Below are positions 19,601-28,908 of a stretch of 64,000 nucleotides of DNA, piece after piece. Position 1 is the stretch's first letter. Every line of letters begins with the position of its first letter. The DNA comes from an uncultured Pontibacter sp. (GTDB lineage: Bacteria; Bacteroidota; Bacteroidia; Cytophagales; Hymenobacteraceae). The translations under genes and the position numbers were made by a program. The stretch lies in the NCBI RefSeq assembly GCF_947495565.1, contig NZ_CANLZM010000015.1, forward strand, positions 58,532-122,531. Reading direction: 5' to 3'. The notes below the pieces were generated by a model. It was not told where the DNA came from. It did no database searches and saw nothing but the letters and a program-made list of their open reading frames with translations.

Positions 19601-20460
19601 GGCTTGCCTACCTCAGGGCCTCTTTCGCTGCGGTTGTTGCCCGAAGATTTTACGATGAGGTAGTACGGTGCGTTAAAAGCAATTTCATCCCAAGTGGCGG
19701 CTTCGCTGTTGTAGTACCCAAAGGTATAATCTTCTTCGCGGCTCACGCTGGTATTGCCCCACCACTCCCAGTACGGGTCTTCGTCGGTGCCTTCGCGGTC
19801 TGAGTTAAAGCGCCAGCCAGCCAGGTTGCCATACGAGTGATTAGAGATCAGCAGGTCTTTGGCAGCCTCGGCCATCTCGGCATTATCCCCGTTAAAATCA
19901 TAGGCCAGTAAAGATTTATAGCCAAAGGCCATTCCTTTTGCCAGTTGGTTTACACCGGTGGCTATCATGGTGCCGGCTACGTGCGTGGCGTGTTCGCTAA
20001 CTTTAGTTGGATTATCTTTCTGGATGATACGTCCCGTTAACTCCTGATGTGAGGCAAGTACACGGCCACCATCCCAGACGGCAAGCTTGTTCGTTAGGTT
20101 GCTGCTGCTGCCGCTCAAGTTCAGGCCCAAAGCGCCCCCTGACCACAATTGGTTGGTGCGGGTGGTGGCAGCTGCGCTTGAGTTGTTGTAAGTGATGTAG
20201 TAAACAGGCATTCCGGTCGCGTCCAGTCCCTGCAGCGAAATAAATGTACCGTCTTTATACTCTTTCTCTATTACCCAGCCATACTTCGCAGCCAGCGCCA
20301 ATGCCTTGGCACGGTTTGCCTGGTGATCCTTTTTGGCATCGATGGCGATGCGCTGTAGTGCCTGTGTGTTGGCACGGTCCGGGGTAAGGCCACGTTGCGC
20401 AAGTGCTGTAGAGCCTGTAGCCAGACCTAGCGCAATAAGCCAAAGGCTCAGTCTTTTCAT
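16693..20460 (-). CDS. S8 (subtilisin-like) serine peptidase with GEVED-type domain and T9SS type A sorting domain
   Basis: VWDGG, HATHVAGTM, SGTSMAAPNVAGTL; GSFADPSEVVATSG..GETQDYLI; C-terminal MVFPNPSADGKFSYTVE...YTSKIMIRK. Confidence 0.92.
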   Translation of the reverse strand: MKRLSLWLIALGLATGSTALAQRGLTPDRANTQALQRIAIDAKKDHQANRAKALALAAKYGWVIEKEYKDGTFISLQGLDATGMPVYYITYNNSSAAATTRTNQLWSGGALGLNLSGSSSNLTNKLAVWDGGRVLASHQELTGRIIQKDNPTKVSEHATHVAGTMIATGVNQLAKGMAFGYKSLLAYDFNGDNAEMAEAAKDLLISNHSYGNLAGWRFNSDREGTDEDPYWEWWGNTSVSREEDYTFGYYNSEAATWDEIAFNAPYYLIVKSSGNNRSERGPEVGKPYFQRNSNGTFELVPSRPNNISSNNGYDVISTTGTAKNILTVGAVSSITDGYNQPQDVKMAAFSSWGPTDDGRIKPDIVGNGVSVLSTYSSNDRSYQVQSGTSMAAPNVAGTLLLLQEHYSKINFGKFMRAATLKGLAIHTADEAGTSEGPDYSFGWGLLNAEQAANVISNTGGTHLLQEKTLKQNETQTLQVTASGNGPLKITISWTDPKATVTAIGTKALNNRAPKLVNDLDIRVAGNGKDYLPWMLNPATPEAAATTGDNIVDNVEQILVPDAVPGQTYTITIRHKGNLTAGTQDYALLVSGAGGTAACASAPASNQGARIKKLTFGFQSVSQQDDCTTYRDLTSTVFSMEPSQTKQLKLELGSCGTSASKVAKVYIDWNGNGSFADPSEVVATSGVISGDGTYTASIKAPGILVTGDKVRMRVVVQETTDAATVNACSSYTHGETQDYLIQFIKPQNDVSIAAVQPVGATSLCANAAQGVVVTISNNGTAEQQNIPISIKVLKNGQELTTLTGTFDKKMAAFEQAELLLNGSFATEAGATYELLAQSALASDAVISNNQRGYTFTVSGDAAIPANASAFRCGTNPTYTFSAEGGGTPYWYTSSTSTTPIAAGNQVQVQANTAGNSLFAAFDDFSATIGPADKNHFPGGGYNQFSPDVQVTTQAPLILEQARLYIGHSGKITFTVYDSNGAPVSARELRVTATRSTPAQGPQPDDTNDQGQLYYLGLELPQAGTYNIAISYQEGATIYRNNNGVQGYPFGIKDVFTISGNTATSSWESYYYYFYDLKVRALGCPSPRVAVTLKNGTPLDQPKVTRQGKELISSQPEGNQWYLDGQPLEGAIGQRFTPTLNGQYSVITFKEGCVSDMSLAYRYELESAERNVGPELMVFPNPSADGKFSYTVETATPENLTLTVVDLLGKQLYSASVKQINGQYKGVFDLSKHSNGLYIVRLQHGDKVYTSKIMIRK

Positions 20461-20732
20461 ATAAAAACGGGAGGGTAAAAGTGTTCCATTCTAAAGATAC
20501 TGTAAAATCATTATAAAGGCAAAGAGGTTCCTGATGATTAAATATTTAGGTTGAGGCTATCGTGTTGGGGAAGTTTTATACTAGTGCAGCTGCTGTTGCT
20601 GTAATGCGAGGCAGTTTATACTTGCTGTTCACCTTCCGAATTATACTTATATTAAATAGCTGCTGCGTATGTAAGTATGCTTTTGCAAGGGACTAAAGTA
20701 TAAATCAGCAAACCTGCCGCGAGGTTTCAACT

Positions 20733-20774
20733 TGTGGCTTTCCATGTCAGCAAGCTTTCAGCTTGCGCTAACCA
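20733..20774. repeat. REP-like palindrome(s)
   Basis: CAGCAAGCTTTCAGCTTGCGCTAACC, preceded by GCCGCGAGGTTTCAACTTGTGGC. Confidence 0.45.
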
Positions 20775-20884
20775 GCAGCATTTATACTTCCATAAACCGA
20801 AAGTTCGCCCCCAAAAGCTATAAAATGGAATTTTGAGGCAGAAGCTGCCGAGGCTGCAAAAGCTACTACAGGTGCTAAAACAAA

Positions 20885-20916
20885 GAAAGCGCCCCGGCCA
20901 TAACCGGGGCGCTTTC
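20885..20916. terminator. Terminator hairpin downstream of hemB
   Basis: GAAAGCGCCCCGG / CCGGGGCGCTTTC. Confidence 0.8.
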
Positions 20917-20941
20917 ATAAAGTATAGTTATCTCTACAGAA

Positions 20942-21913
20942 TTATTGCTGCTGATATTGCGCGAACTCCTTGGCAAAGTAAGACAAGATGATGTCGGCGC
21001 CGGCGCGTTTTATGCTTAGCAAACTCTCTAGCATGGCTTTCTCACCGTCTATCCAGCCTTTTTCGGCTGCGGCTTTCACCATAGCGTACTCACCGCTCAC
21101 GTTGTAGGCGGCAATAGGCAGGTGTGAGCTCTCGCGCAATGATTTAATGATATCTAGGTAAGCCAGGGCTGGTTTTACCATCAGGTAGTCTGCGCCTTCG
21201 GCCGTATCCAGTTCGGCTTCCAGTAATGCTTCGCGGCTGTTGGCCGGGTTCATCTGGTAGGTTTTCTTGTCGCCCATTTTAGGGGCGGAGCTCAAAGCAT
21301 CGCGGAACGGGCCGTAGAAGGCACTGGCATACTTTGCTGTGTAGCTCATGATGCCTACTTTTTGATAACCGTTCTCGTCCAGCACGTGGCGGAGGTGCGC
21401 CACACGGCCATCCATCATATCTGAAGGGGCCACTACATCGGCACCGGCCTGCGCTTGTGCCAGAGCCATTTTGCCCAGTACCTCCAGCGTCTCGTCGTTC
21501 AGGATTTCCCCGTTCTGCACAATGCCGTCATGGCCGTCAGAGCTGTATGGGTCCATTGCGATATCGGTAAACAGCACCACTTCCGGGAAATTCTTCTTTA
21601 TTTCACGGATGGCTTTAGCGTAGAGGCCGTCAGGGTTGTGGCTTTCGGTAGCATACTTGTCTTTAAGCTGATCCGGTATGCTTGGGAACGGCGCAAAAGC
21701 TTTAATGCCTAGAGCAACGCAGGATGCTATTTCCTCTTGCAGCGTATCAATGGAAAAACGGTTGATGCCAGGCATGGAGGCTACTTCTACCCGCTGGTTC
21801 TGCCCCTCTATAACAAATAAAGGAAGTATAAAATCGTTAACCCCCAGTGTTGTTTCCTCCACCAGGTTGCGTATAGCTTCCATTTGGCGGTTGCGTCTTG
21901 GTCTTCTGATCAT
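20942..21913 (-). CDS. hemB: Delta-aminolevulinic acid dehydratase (porphobilinogen synthase)
   Basis: RRPRRNRQMEAIRNLVEETTL, APSDMMDGRV, MVKPALAYLDI; start adjusted to MIRRPRR. Confidence 0.96.
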   Translation of the reverse strand: MIRRPRRNRQMEAIRNLVEETTLGVNDFILPLFVIEGQNQRVEVASMPGINRFSIDTLQEEIASCVALGIKAFAPFPSIPDQLKDKYATESHNPDGLYAKAIREIKKNFPEVVLFTDIAMDPYSSDGHDGIVQNGEILNDETLEVLGKMALAQAQAGADVVAPSDMMDGRVAHLRHVLDENGYQKVGIMSYTAKYASAFYGPFRDALSSAPKMGDKKTYQMNPANSREALLEAELDTAEGADYLMVKPALAYLDIIKSLRESSHLPIAAYNVSGEYAMVKAAAEKGWIDGEKAMLESLLSIKRAGADIILSYFAKEFAQYQQQ

Positions 21914-22100
21914 ATCTATCGTTTTTACAGAAAAACTGTCTGTTTTAAATCTTTGCAAAGTTACGGCTTAAATGGTAGAAAAGCTGTGTGTTTGTAACAG
22001 TAGGGCAGGCGTATGTCGGGGAGAGGGTATAAAAGAAGAGTAGTGCAGCTGTCTTCCTGCCCCTTCGGGTCAGTCGGGTTAAAAACTCAGCAGCATAGAT

Positions 22101-22125
22101 AGGCACGAGTTACAAATTCGCGCCA
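22101..22125. repeat. REP-like palindrome
   Basis: AGGCACGAGTTACAAATTCGCGCCA. Confidence 0.5.
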
Positions 22126-22209
22126 GCAGACGCGGCAGACGGAAGTATAAAAAAAGGGACGCAGCCCGCTGCGTCTCAGCAAAACAAAAGCTACCGAAAA
22201 TCAGCTAGA

Positions 22210-23121
22210 TCACTGGTTATCGTTATCCTCATCCGGTAAAATCTCCACATCCTGCACCAGCACAAAATTCTCGATCTCGCGGGCTCTCGGTGTATTGGCA
22301 AGGCCTCCTTCAGCGGTCTCTTTATACTTGCGTTCCATACTTTCGCCCACTTCGCCGAGGGCCGCCACGCACTGGTCTACCGGTATAACCGGATCAACGC
22401 CGGCAATGGCCAGCTGCGAGGAAGAAAAGGCGATAGCCGCGGCGCTTGCGTTGCGCACAATGCAAGGCACCTCCACCAGGCCCGCCACCGGGTCACAAAC
22501 CAGGCCCAGCATACATTGTATAGTAATGGCCACGGCATTAAACACCTGCTGCACATCGCCACCGAGGCAGTATACAATGGCACCTGCTGCCATAGCAGCA
22601 GCGCTACCCGTTTCGGCCTGGCAACCACCCACGGCACCGGCTAGCGAGGCGTTTTGCTCAATAATAAGAGCTATGCCAGCAGCTACCAATAGGCCCTCGT
22701 GTATTTTTCTGTCATCCAGGCCATGCAGTTCCTGCAAAGTGGTTAACGTGCCCGGCAGTATACCGGAGGCGCCCGCCGTTGGAGCTGCCACCACGCGGCC
22801 CATGCAGGAGTTAACCTCCTTGGCGCCCAACGCACGCGATACCAGCATCTGAAACTCCGGCGAGAGAACCGTAACCGGCGATTTGGCTACTTTCTTGGCG
22901 CTGTTGTTTACCATGCCCGAGCGTGATCTCATGTCTTCGGTGAGGCCGGTTTGCACGGCATCCTTCATCACATCAAAGGCCTTGGCAATGTTCTCCCAGA
23001 TATAAGCTTCGGAGCGGCCTTTCTGCTCAATCTCGTACTCCAGCACAGGCTGGTATAGCGGTTCGCCGGTTTCAGCGCAGTGCTTTTTCCAGCTCTTAAA
23101 ATCAGTGAATAGTAATGACAT
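22210..23121 (-). CDS. sdaA: L-serine ammonia-lyase, alpha-subunit-type
   Basis: VVAAPTAGASGILPGTL, GAVGGCQAETGSAAAMAA, CDPVAGLVEVPCIVRNA. Confidence 0.95.
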   Translation of the reverse strand: MSLLFTDFKSWKKHCAETGEPLYQPVLEYEIEQKGRSEAYIWENIAKAFDVMKDAVQTGLTEDMRSRSGMVNNSAKKVAKSPVTVLSPEFQMLVSRALGAKEVNSCMGRVVAAPTAGASGILPGTLTTLQELHGLDDRKIHEGLLVAAGIALIIEQNASLAGAVGGCQAETGSAAAMAAGAIVYCLGGDVQQVFNAVAITIQCMLGLVCDPVAGLVEVPCIVRNASAAAIAFSSSQLAIAGVDPVIPVDQCVAALGEVGESMERKYKETAEGGLANTPRAREIENFVLVQDVEILPDEDNDNQ

Positions 23122-23315
23122 GTTTTAATTCCTTCTATAGTGTTTGTCGCGTTTGGTCGGGCAGTTGCAGTGTACCTGGCCTTGCTACAAGTATACGTAT
23201 TTCAAAGATAACATAACCAGTGGCAGGAAATGTTCTATACTTTAAAAGTATGCGTGGTTAACCTATAGCGGCTCAGGCCGTTTCCTGAAGAGTAAACTCA
23301 ATTTATACTTATACT

Positions 23316-23600
23316 ATGGAGAAAGACAAAAAGCGAGTAGCCATGCGCGTGCACGGCAAAGTACACGGCGTGTTTTTCAGGGCCAGCACAGAGGAAAAGG
23401 CACAGGGGCTCGGCCTTACGGGCTTTGTGCAGAACGAGCCCGACGGCACAGTATACTTAGAGGCCGAAGGAAGCGCTGCCGCCCTGGAGCAGCTGGAGCA
23501 ATGGGTGCATCAGGGTCCAACCCGTGCGCGGGTAGAAAAGGTAGAAGTAGAGGAAAAAGAAAGTATAGAAGGGTTTGAGAGGTTTGAGCAGCGGCGGTAG
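23316..23600 (+). CDS. acyP: Acylphosphatase
   Basis: VHGKVHGVFFRASTEEKAQGLGLTGFVQNEPDGTVYLEAEG. Confidence 0.96.
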   Translation: MEKDKKRVAMRVHGKVHGVFFRASTEEKAQGLGLTGFVQNEPDGTVYLEAEGSAAALEQLEQWVHQGPTRARVEKVEVEEKESIEGFERFEQRR

Positions 23601-23767
23601 AGAATTAAGTTTAGCACAAGTGTACGCCTGCGTAATGTACCGGAACAAGCGCTGTTAAGTAAAATTGAGTGTAAGGCTGCGCAGCCCGCGTCTGTTCCGG
23701 TGCAGGTTTAAAAAGTATAGCCGCACTCACCTCCAACAAACTACCCCGGCCGAGGTAACTGGCCTGC

Positions 23768-24448
23768 TTACAGACTGTTGTAATAAGCTACCAATTTGGC
23801 TATGTCGCTGTCGTTGCGCAGGTTCAGTGCGTTTGATTTGATGTAGGTTTGCAGGTAATCGGCTTTCTCCGGCAGGGCAGACAGAAGCGAGCTTTTGGTT
23901 TTCTTCACTTTTACCAATTTGTTGCCATTGGCTACGTAATAATCTTCGCTCTCCTGCACTTCCCGGTCTATAGTAGCGGAGCTGTAGTTTTTGCGGTCAA
24001 ATATATTTTTGGAGGTGCGCTTCAGTAAAGCTGTCTTACCGTCAGTAAGCACCTCCAGAAAGGTGTCAGGAGAAACACTCTCGCCGCTGTAGCCTTTACG
24101 GAAGATCTTGCTTACTTTCTCGTTGTTTTGGATGTAGCTAATGCTGAACTCCTGTACCGGTTCTATCAGCTCTCTTACCTGGTTATCCTTGGTCTTAAAA
24201 ACGATCACATCCTTCACCTGGTCATACATCATGTTGATACCCTGATAGATGGTGCCGTTGCTCAGTGCAATACTGCCCTCCGCCCAATCGGGGTGCAGGT
24301 AAGGAGAGCCCTGCATAGAGATGGTGTTGTACTCATGCACAGCCTTGCCTTTCATATCAGAGGTTTGAGTATACTGTGCCGCAGCATCCATGTAAAATAG
24401 CCCGCTGGCCAGAAACGAAAGCACAAGTACTTTAACTGCTTTTCTCAT
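23768..24448 (-). CDS. Hypothetical secreted protein
   Basis: Signal peptide MRKAVKVLVLSFLASGLFYMDAAAQ; 227 aa; coding-like composition. Confidence 0.75.
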   Translation of the reverse strand: MRKAVKVLVLSFLASGLFYMDAAAQYTQTSDMKGKAVHEYNTISMQGSPYLHPDWAEGSIALSNGTIYQGINMMYDQVKDVIVFKTKDNQVRELIEPVQEFSISYIQNNEKVSKIFRKGYSGESVSPDTFLEVLTDGKTALLKRTSKNIFDRKNYSSATIDREVQESEDYYVANGNKLVKVKKTKSSLLSALPEKADYLQTYIKSNALNLRNDSDIAKLVAYYNSL

Positions 24449-24588
24449 ATGGTGTATTCGGTATAGCTTTAGGTGCTGAAGATGCAAAAAAATCTTAATA
24501 TAAACTATGGCGTATCTTTATTTTCGTCAAGTATTTAGACGTATAACCTGCTGTATGTTTGTGCCATACAACTTAAAACTATGATACT

Positions 24589-25143
24589 ATGAAAACACTG
24601 GAAGAGCTATCTAGAATAACAAAGGGCCTTTGCGAAACCGTAGCCCACGAATTTGCCTCCATCAGCCTGGTTGACCTTAACTACAAGCCCGCCTCCGGTA
24701 GCTGGAGTATGCTGGAGTGCCTGGAGCACCTGAACCGCTACAGCCGCTATTATAACCCTGCTTTGGCCAAGGCCATAGCCCAAAACTGCGACGGGAACTA
24801 TATGCCTAACATAACTTACAGCTGGCTGGGCAGAAAATCGTTGGAGATGGTGCAGCCGCAGAATATGAAGAAGCACAAGACTGTGAAACACATGAACCCC
24901 AATAACAGCCAGCTAACCCGCGCCACTATAGAGGAGTTTCTGCAGCACCAGCAGGAGTTACGGTACATGCTGGAAGACTCTAAAAGCGCAAATCTGAGCC
25001 GAAAGGCTGTGCCGGTAGAGTTTTTTAAGCTGCTGAAACTGCGTATAGGGGAGACGTTGGAGTTTGTGGTGGTGCATGAGGAGCGGCACGTGCAGCAGGC
25101 GTTACGGGTAAAACAGCAACTGGCGCAGCTTGCGGCTGCATAA
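24589..25143 (+). CDS. DinB superfamily protein
   Basis: YKPASGSWSMLECLEHLNRYSRYY...VVVHEERHVQQALRVK. Confidence 0.85.
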   Translation: MKTLEELSRITKGLCETVAHEFASISLVDLNYKPASGSWSMLECLEHLNRYSRYYNPALAKAIAQNCDGNYMPNITYSWLGRKSLEMVQPQNMKKHKTVKHMNPNNSQLTRATIEEFLQHQQELRYMLEDSKSANLSRKAVPVEFFKLLKLRIGETLEFVVVHEERHVQQALRVKQQLAQLAAA

Positions 25144-25148
25144 GCTTT

Positions 25149-26585
25149 TTATACTTCTGCAGCCGCAAAACTTATCTCCACTTCCTGTTTTTCGCCGGTT
25201 TGTATATCAACAGTAAATAACTGATGGCTGTTGGTGCTGGTAACCCAAAGCTGCCCGTTCAGGAAAATAATATCGTTGGGTTCTTGCAGGCCGTCGGTGA
25301 GGGTATGTACACGTCTTCGCTGCATGTCCAGCACCTTGATTTTGCCATTGTAAGTGTCGGCAATGTATACTTTACTGTCTATTACCTCCAGGCCCACGCA
25401 GTGCTGCAGCAGCGCATCATCAGAGTCTCCGTCTACGTCTCCAAAATCGAACAGGCCTCTGCCGAGCGGTGTGAGCACCATGCCTGTTTCTGTGTTTACA
25501 GTACGTATGGCGCTGGCCTCAGCATCGGCTATGTAGAGCACTGGCCCGCTGATGGCTAGGCCGCTGGGTTGGTTAAAGGCCGCCTCTCGCAGAGGGCCAT
25601 CGGTTAAGGCTTCGCGGCCACTACCGGCAAAGCGGTATACTTGCTCCGTGGCCAGGTCCATGCGCAGGAGTTGGTGGTTGCCGGCGCTGGCTATAAACAT
25701 GCTGTTTTTGTAGATAAGCAAATCCCAAGGGCTGTTTGGGTTAACATGTTCTTCCAGCTTGTCTTGCAGAAAATAATAACCTAACTCGCCAGTGCCTGCT
25801 GCGGTGCTTACCTGCTTAGCCTGCAGGTCTATTTTCCGGATGGCGTTGTTTTTGGCATCAGCCACATAAAGTATGTTTTCATGCAGCGCCATGCCGTGGG
25901 GTTCGTAAAAAGTAGCTTCTGTGTAGTTGCCGTTTTTAAAGCCTTGCTGGCCGCTGCCGATTACCTCCAGCACCTGCCCCTGCTGGTTTAACTTTAATAT
26001 GCGGTTATGGCCGCTGTCGGAGAGGTAAATATTTCCCTCGGCATCATGCACCAGCTTAGACGGAAAGTATAAACCAGCACTTTGCCGCCGCTCATGCTCC
26101 ACGTGGAAACCAATCGGCTCGTGGTTCAGGACTTCCTTGTGCTCCTCCTTCAGCTTCTGGATGTAGGGGCGGACAGTATCATATACACTTTCGCCTGCGT
26201 GCTGGCCTATTACCTTGCCATTAGGGTCTATCAGCACTGTGGTGGGCCAGGCACGAACGCCGTATTGGTTCCAGATTTTATAGTCAGCATCGTTTACCAC
26301 AGGGTGCTCTACCCCAAATTTTCGGATAGCCTGCCGGATTGTCTTGTTCTGTTTTTCGGCATCAAACTTGGCAGAATGTATACCTATCACAACCAATATA
26401 TCAGCGTACTCCTCCTCCAGCCGCTTCAGGTCAGGAACAATGTGTTGGCAGTTAATACACCCAAAAGTCCAGAAGTCGAGCAGCACAATTTTGCCCCGGA
26501 AATCTTTGATAGACCAGTTCCTGTCGGTGTTAAGCCAGCCGTGTTCGGTGTTAATGTCTGGTGCGTTTACGCGTCCGGTAAGCAT
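25149..26585 (-). CDS. Thioredoxin-like / NHL-repeat protein (NHLRC2-like)
   Basis: LLDFWTFGCINCQHIVPDL thioredoxin fold followed by NHL repeats (FYEPHGMALHENILYVADAKNNAIRKID). Confidence 0.9.
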   Translation of the reverse strand: MLTGRVNAPDINTEHGWLNTDRNWSIKDFRGKIVLLDFWTFGCINCQHIVPDLKRLEEEYADILVVIGIHSAKFDAEKQNKTIRQAIRKFGVEHPVVNDADYKIWNQYGVRAWPTTVLIDPNGKVIGQHAGESVYDTVRPYIQKLKEEHKEVLNHEPIGFHVEHERRQSAGLYFPSKLVHDAEGNIYLSDSGHNRILKLNQQGQVLEVIGSGQQGFKNGNYTEATFYEPHGMALHENILYVADAKNNAIRKIDLQAKQVSTAAGTGELGYYFLQDKLEEHVNPNSPWDLLIYKNSMFIASAGNHQLLRMDLATEQVYRFAGSGREALTDGPLREAAFNQPSGLAISGPVLYIADAEASAIRTVNTETGMVLTPLGRGLFDFGDVDGDSDDALLQHCVGLEVIDSKVYIADTYNGKIKVLDMQRRRVHTLTDGLQEPNDIIFLNGQLWVTSTNSHQLFTVDIQTGEKQEVEISFAAAEV

Positions 26586-26686
26586 CGTATAAGTCTGTTT
26601 TTGGTATATGGGTTGCTATAGTTGTTACAGGTTTGGAAGGCGTTTTGTTCTTATAATTGTAGCAATACCGTGTCCAACCACCCCTG

Positions 26687-26940
26687 CCCCTCAGAGCTAC
26701 GCTCGCTATCTTCGAACTCGCGTTCTCGGTAGTCTAAGGAGGGGAATTATGTAGAAGCTCCGTCAGAAGGGGCTATTGAAAACTGATCCCAGTCTTTCCG
26801 TGGGGGTAGGGGCCCTCGTAAAGAGCGCCTTGTAGATTTCTGGTTTCGCTTCAGCGAATTTGCGACGAAGGAGCAAAGGAAATGTACAAGGCGCGATGCG
26901 GGAAGACGAGGCCTCCCTTAAAGAGGGCCCCTACCCCCGC
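26687..26940. repeat. Intergenic structured palindromic element (two adjacent imperfect inverted repeats)
   Basis: CCCCTCAGAGCTAC...GTAGTCTAAGGAGGGG (26687-26744); GGGGGTAGGGGCCCTC (26802-26817) / GAGGGCCCCTACCCCC (26923-26938) enclosing GCGCCTTGTAGATTTC / AAATGTACAAGGCGC. Confidence 0.7.
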
Positions 26941-27048
26941 CTGGAGGAAGCCAAAGCCAGAGGTGAAAAGAGCAGGTTGTAAGGCTAGGGATAAACAGCA
27001 GTTAGCAAGTATAGCTTGGCTCTAGTTGCAGAAAGCAGCGGCAGTTAA

Positions 27049-27071
27049 AGGCACAAGCGGACGCTTGCACC
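27049..27071. repeat. REP-like palindrome
   Basis: AGGCACAAGCGGACGCTTGCACC. Confidence 0.55.
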
Positions 27072-27136
27072 ATATTAAGCACCTTTACCCATAACTCGCA
27101 TAATTATCGTAAATTTGCCTAAACAGCTGCAATACA

Positions 27137-27646
27137 ATGGCAGAGAATTATATTTCAGACTTCGGGACCATCCTGCTCTTTCTGGTGGGCGGGGCTATAT
27201 TTGTGATGATCGGGTTACTGACAGCCAGGATTATCCGGCCAAACCGCCCAAACTCAGAGAAACTAACTACTTATGAGTCTGGGGAGGAGCCAATTGGCAA
27301 CGCCTGGGTGCAGTTTAACCCGCGTTTTTACGTGGTGGCGCTTATTTTTATAATTTTTGATGTAGAACTGGCTTTCCTGTTTCCGTGGGCAACAGTGTTT
27401 GGTCGGCGCGAACTGATTGAGGCTACAGACGGTGTATGGGGATGGTTCTCTTTGGTCGAAATGTTCATCTTTATAGGAGTGCTGGTGCTGGGCTTAGCCT
27501 ATGCCTGGGCAAAAGGCCACCTCGACTGGATAAAGCCCAAGCCAGTGCTGCCGCAGAGCCGCTCCAAAATACCGATGGATGTATACCAGCGCGTAAACGA
27601 GCGAAAGTATGAACCACAGAAACCACAGCAGCAGGAAACGGAATAA
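27137..27646 (+). CDS. nuoA: NADH-quinone oxidoreductase subunit A
   Basis: [46 protein letters not shown]. Confidence 0.96.
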   Translation: MAENYISDFGTILLFLVGGAIFVMIGLLTARIIRPNRPNSEKLTTYESGEEPIGNAWVQFNPRFYVVALIFIIFDVELAFLFPWATVFGRRELIEATDGVWGWFSLVEMFIFIGVLVLGLAYAWAKGHLDWIKPKPVLPQSRSKIPMDVYQRVNERKYEPQKPQQQETE

Positions 27647-27649
27647 CAG

Positions 27650-28201
27650 ATGGATTTACCACAGGATAAAACTGGCGAAGGCGGTGTAGTGATCACCAAA
27701 CTGGACGACCTGCTGAACTGGGCGCGGCTGACCTCGCTGTTCCCGATGGGGTTTGGCCTGGCCTGCTGTGCCATTGAAATGATGGGCGCTTATGCTTCTG
27801 GCTATGACCTGGACCGGTTTGGCGTGATACCGCGCGCCTCCCCAAGGCAGTCTGATGTGATGATTGTGGCAGGTACGGTTACTTTTAAAATGGCCGATCG
27901 TGTGCGCCGCCTGTATGAGCAAATGCCGGAGCCGCGCTATGTTATCTCAATGGGAAGCTGCTCTAACTGCGGTGGTCCGTACTGGGAGCATGGTTACCAC
28001 GTGGTGAAGGGTGTGGATAGAATTATACCGGTGGATGTGTACGTGCCAGGCTGCCCGCCAAGGCCGGAAGCTTTGATAGGTGGCTTTCTGAAGCTGCAGG
28101 AGATCATCCGAAAGGAAAGTATACGCGCCCCGAGAGCCGTACAACAACTTATGGCCAAGCGTACGGCAGCAGCAGAAGCGGCTAGTCAAGAGAACGCCTA
28201 A
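27650..28201 (+). CDS. nuoB: NADH-quinone oxidoreductase subunit B
   Basis: [39 protein letters not shown]. Confidence 0.97.
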   Translation: MDLPQDKTGEGGVVITKLDDLLNWARLTSLFPMGFGLACCAIEMMGAYASGYDLDRFGVIPRASPRQSDVMIVAGTVTFKMADRVRRLYEQMPEPRYVISMGSCSNCGGPYWEHGYHVVKGVDRIIPVDVYVPGCPPRPEALIGGFLKLQEIIRKESIRAPRAVQQLMAKRTAAAEAASQENA

Positions 28202-28226
28202 GTTAATCACTCATTCGCCCAATTTT

Positions 28227-28826
28227 ATGATTTTCGAGGAGCTACAGCAGTTTATACGTGACACCTTTGGCGCAGAGGTTATACTTGAGGCCAAAGCCAA
28301 TGCCCTGCAACCCTACTTGCTGGTGCAGCCGGAGCGCCTGCCAGACATTTGCCTGGAGCTGCACGACAACCCGCAAACCTACTTCGATTTCCTGTCCTGC
28401 CTGACAGGAATGGACAACGGCTCCGAAGCCGGCACCCTGGAGGTAATTTATACTTTATACTCAATCCCGTTTGATCATCACCTGACGCTGAAGGTGCAGG
28501 TGCCGCGCAACAGCACAGCCGAGCAAACTATTCCGCAGGTGCCTACCGTTAGCCACATCTGGCGCACCGCCGACTGGCACGAGCGTGAGGTATTTGATAT
28601 GTTCGGCATTTACTTTAAAGATCACCTCGACATGCGCCGCATCCTCTGTGCCGCCGATTGGGAAGGACATCCGCTCCGCAAGGATTACGTGCTGCAGGAT
28701 TACTACCACGGCATCAAAGTCCCCTTCGACCAGCACAATGAGCTAAACGGTTTCAAAAGCGAGCCGCAGCTGATCATCAAAAGAGAGAACGAGCAGTTTC
28801 CGGATATGCGGGAGAAGCCGGAGTAG
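28227..28826 (+). CDS. nuoC: NADH-quinone oxidoreductase subunit C
   Basis: ADWHEREVFDMFGIYFKDHLDMRRILCAADWEGHPLRKDY. Confidence 0.95.
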   Translation: MIFEELQQFIRDTFGAEVILEAKANALQPYLLVQPERLPDICLELHDNPQTYFDFLSCLTGMDNGSEAGTLEVIYTLYSIPFDHHLTLKVQVPRNSTAEQTIPQVPTVSHIWRTADWHEREVFDMFGIYFKDHLDMRRILCAADWEGHPLRKDYVLQDYYHGIKVPFDQHNELNGFKSEPQLIIKRENEQFPDMREKPE

Positions 28827-28856
28827 CACCGGATCCAACAAGCCGCTGAAAACAAA

Positions 28857-28890
28857 TAGAGGCCGCCGGTTATATTTCCGGCAGCCTCTA
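28857..28890. terminator. Hairpin between convergent nuoC and SPFH gene
   Basis: TAGAGGCCGCCGG / CCGGCAGCCTCTA. Confidence 0.75.
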
Positions 28891-28908
28891 TTTTATACTT
28901 GGCTATAC

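Noticed and set aside
26082-26621. 179-aa ORF antisense to the thioredoxin/NHL gene
   Set aside because: Low-complexity hydrophobic translation complementary to a real gene.
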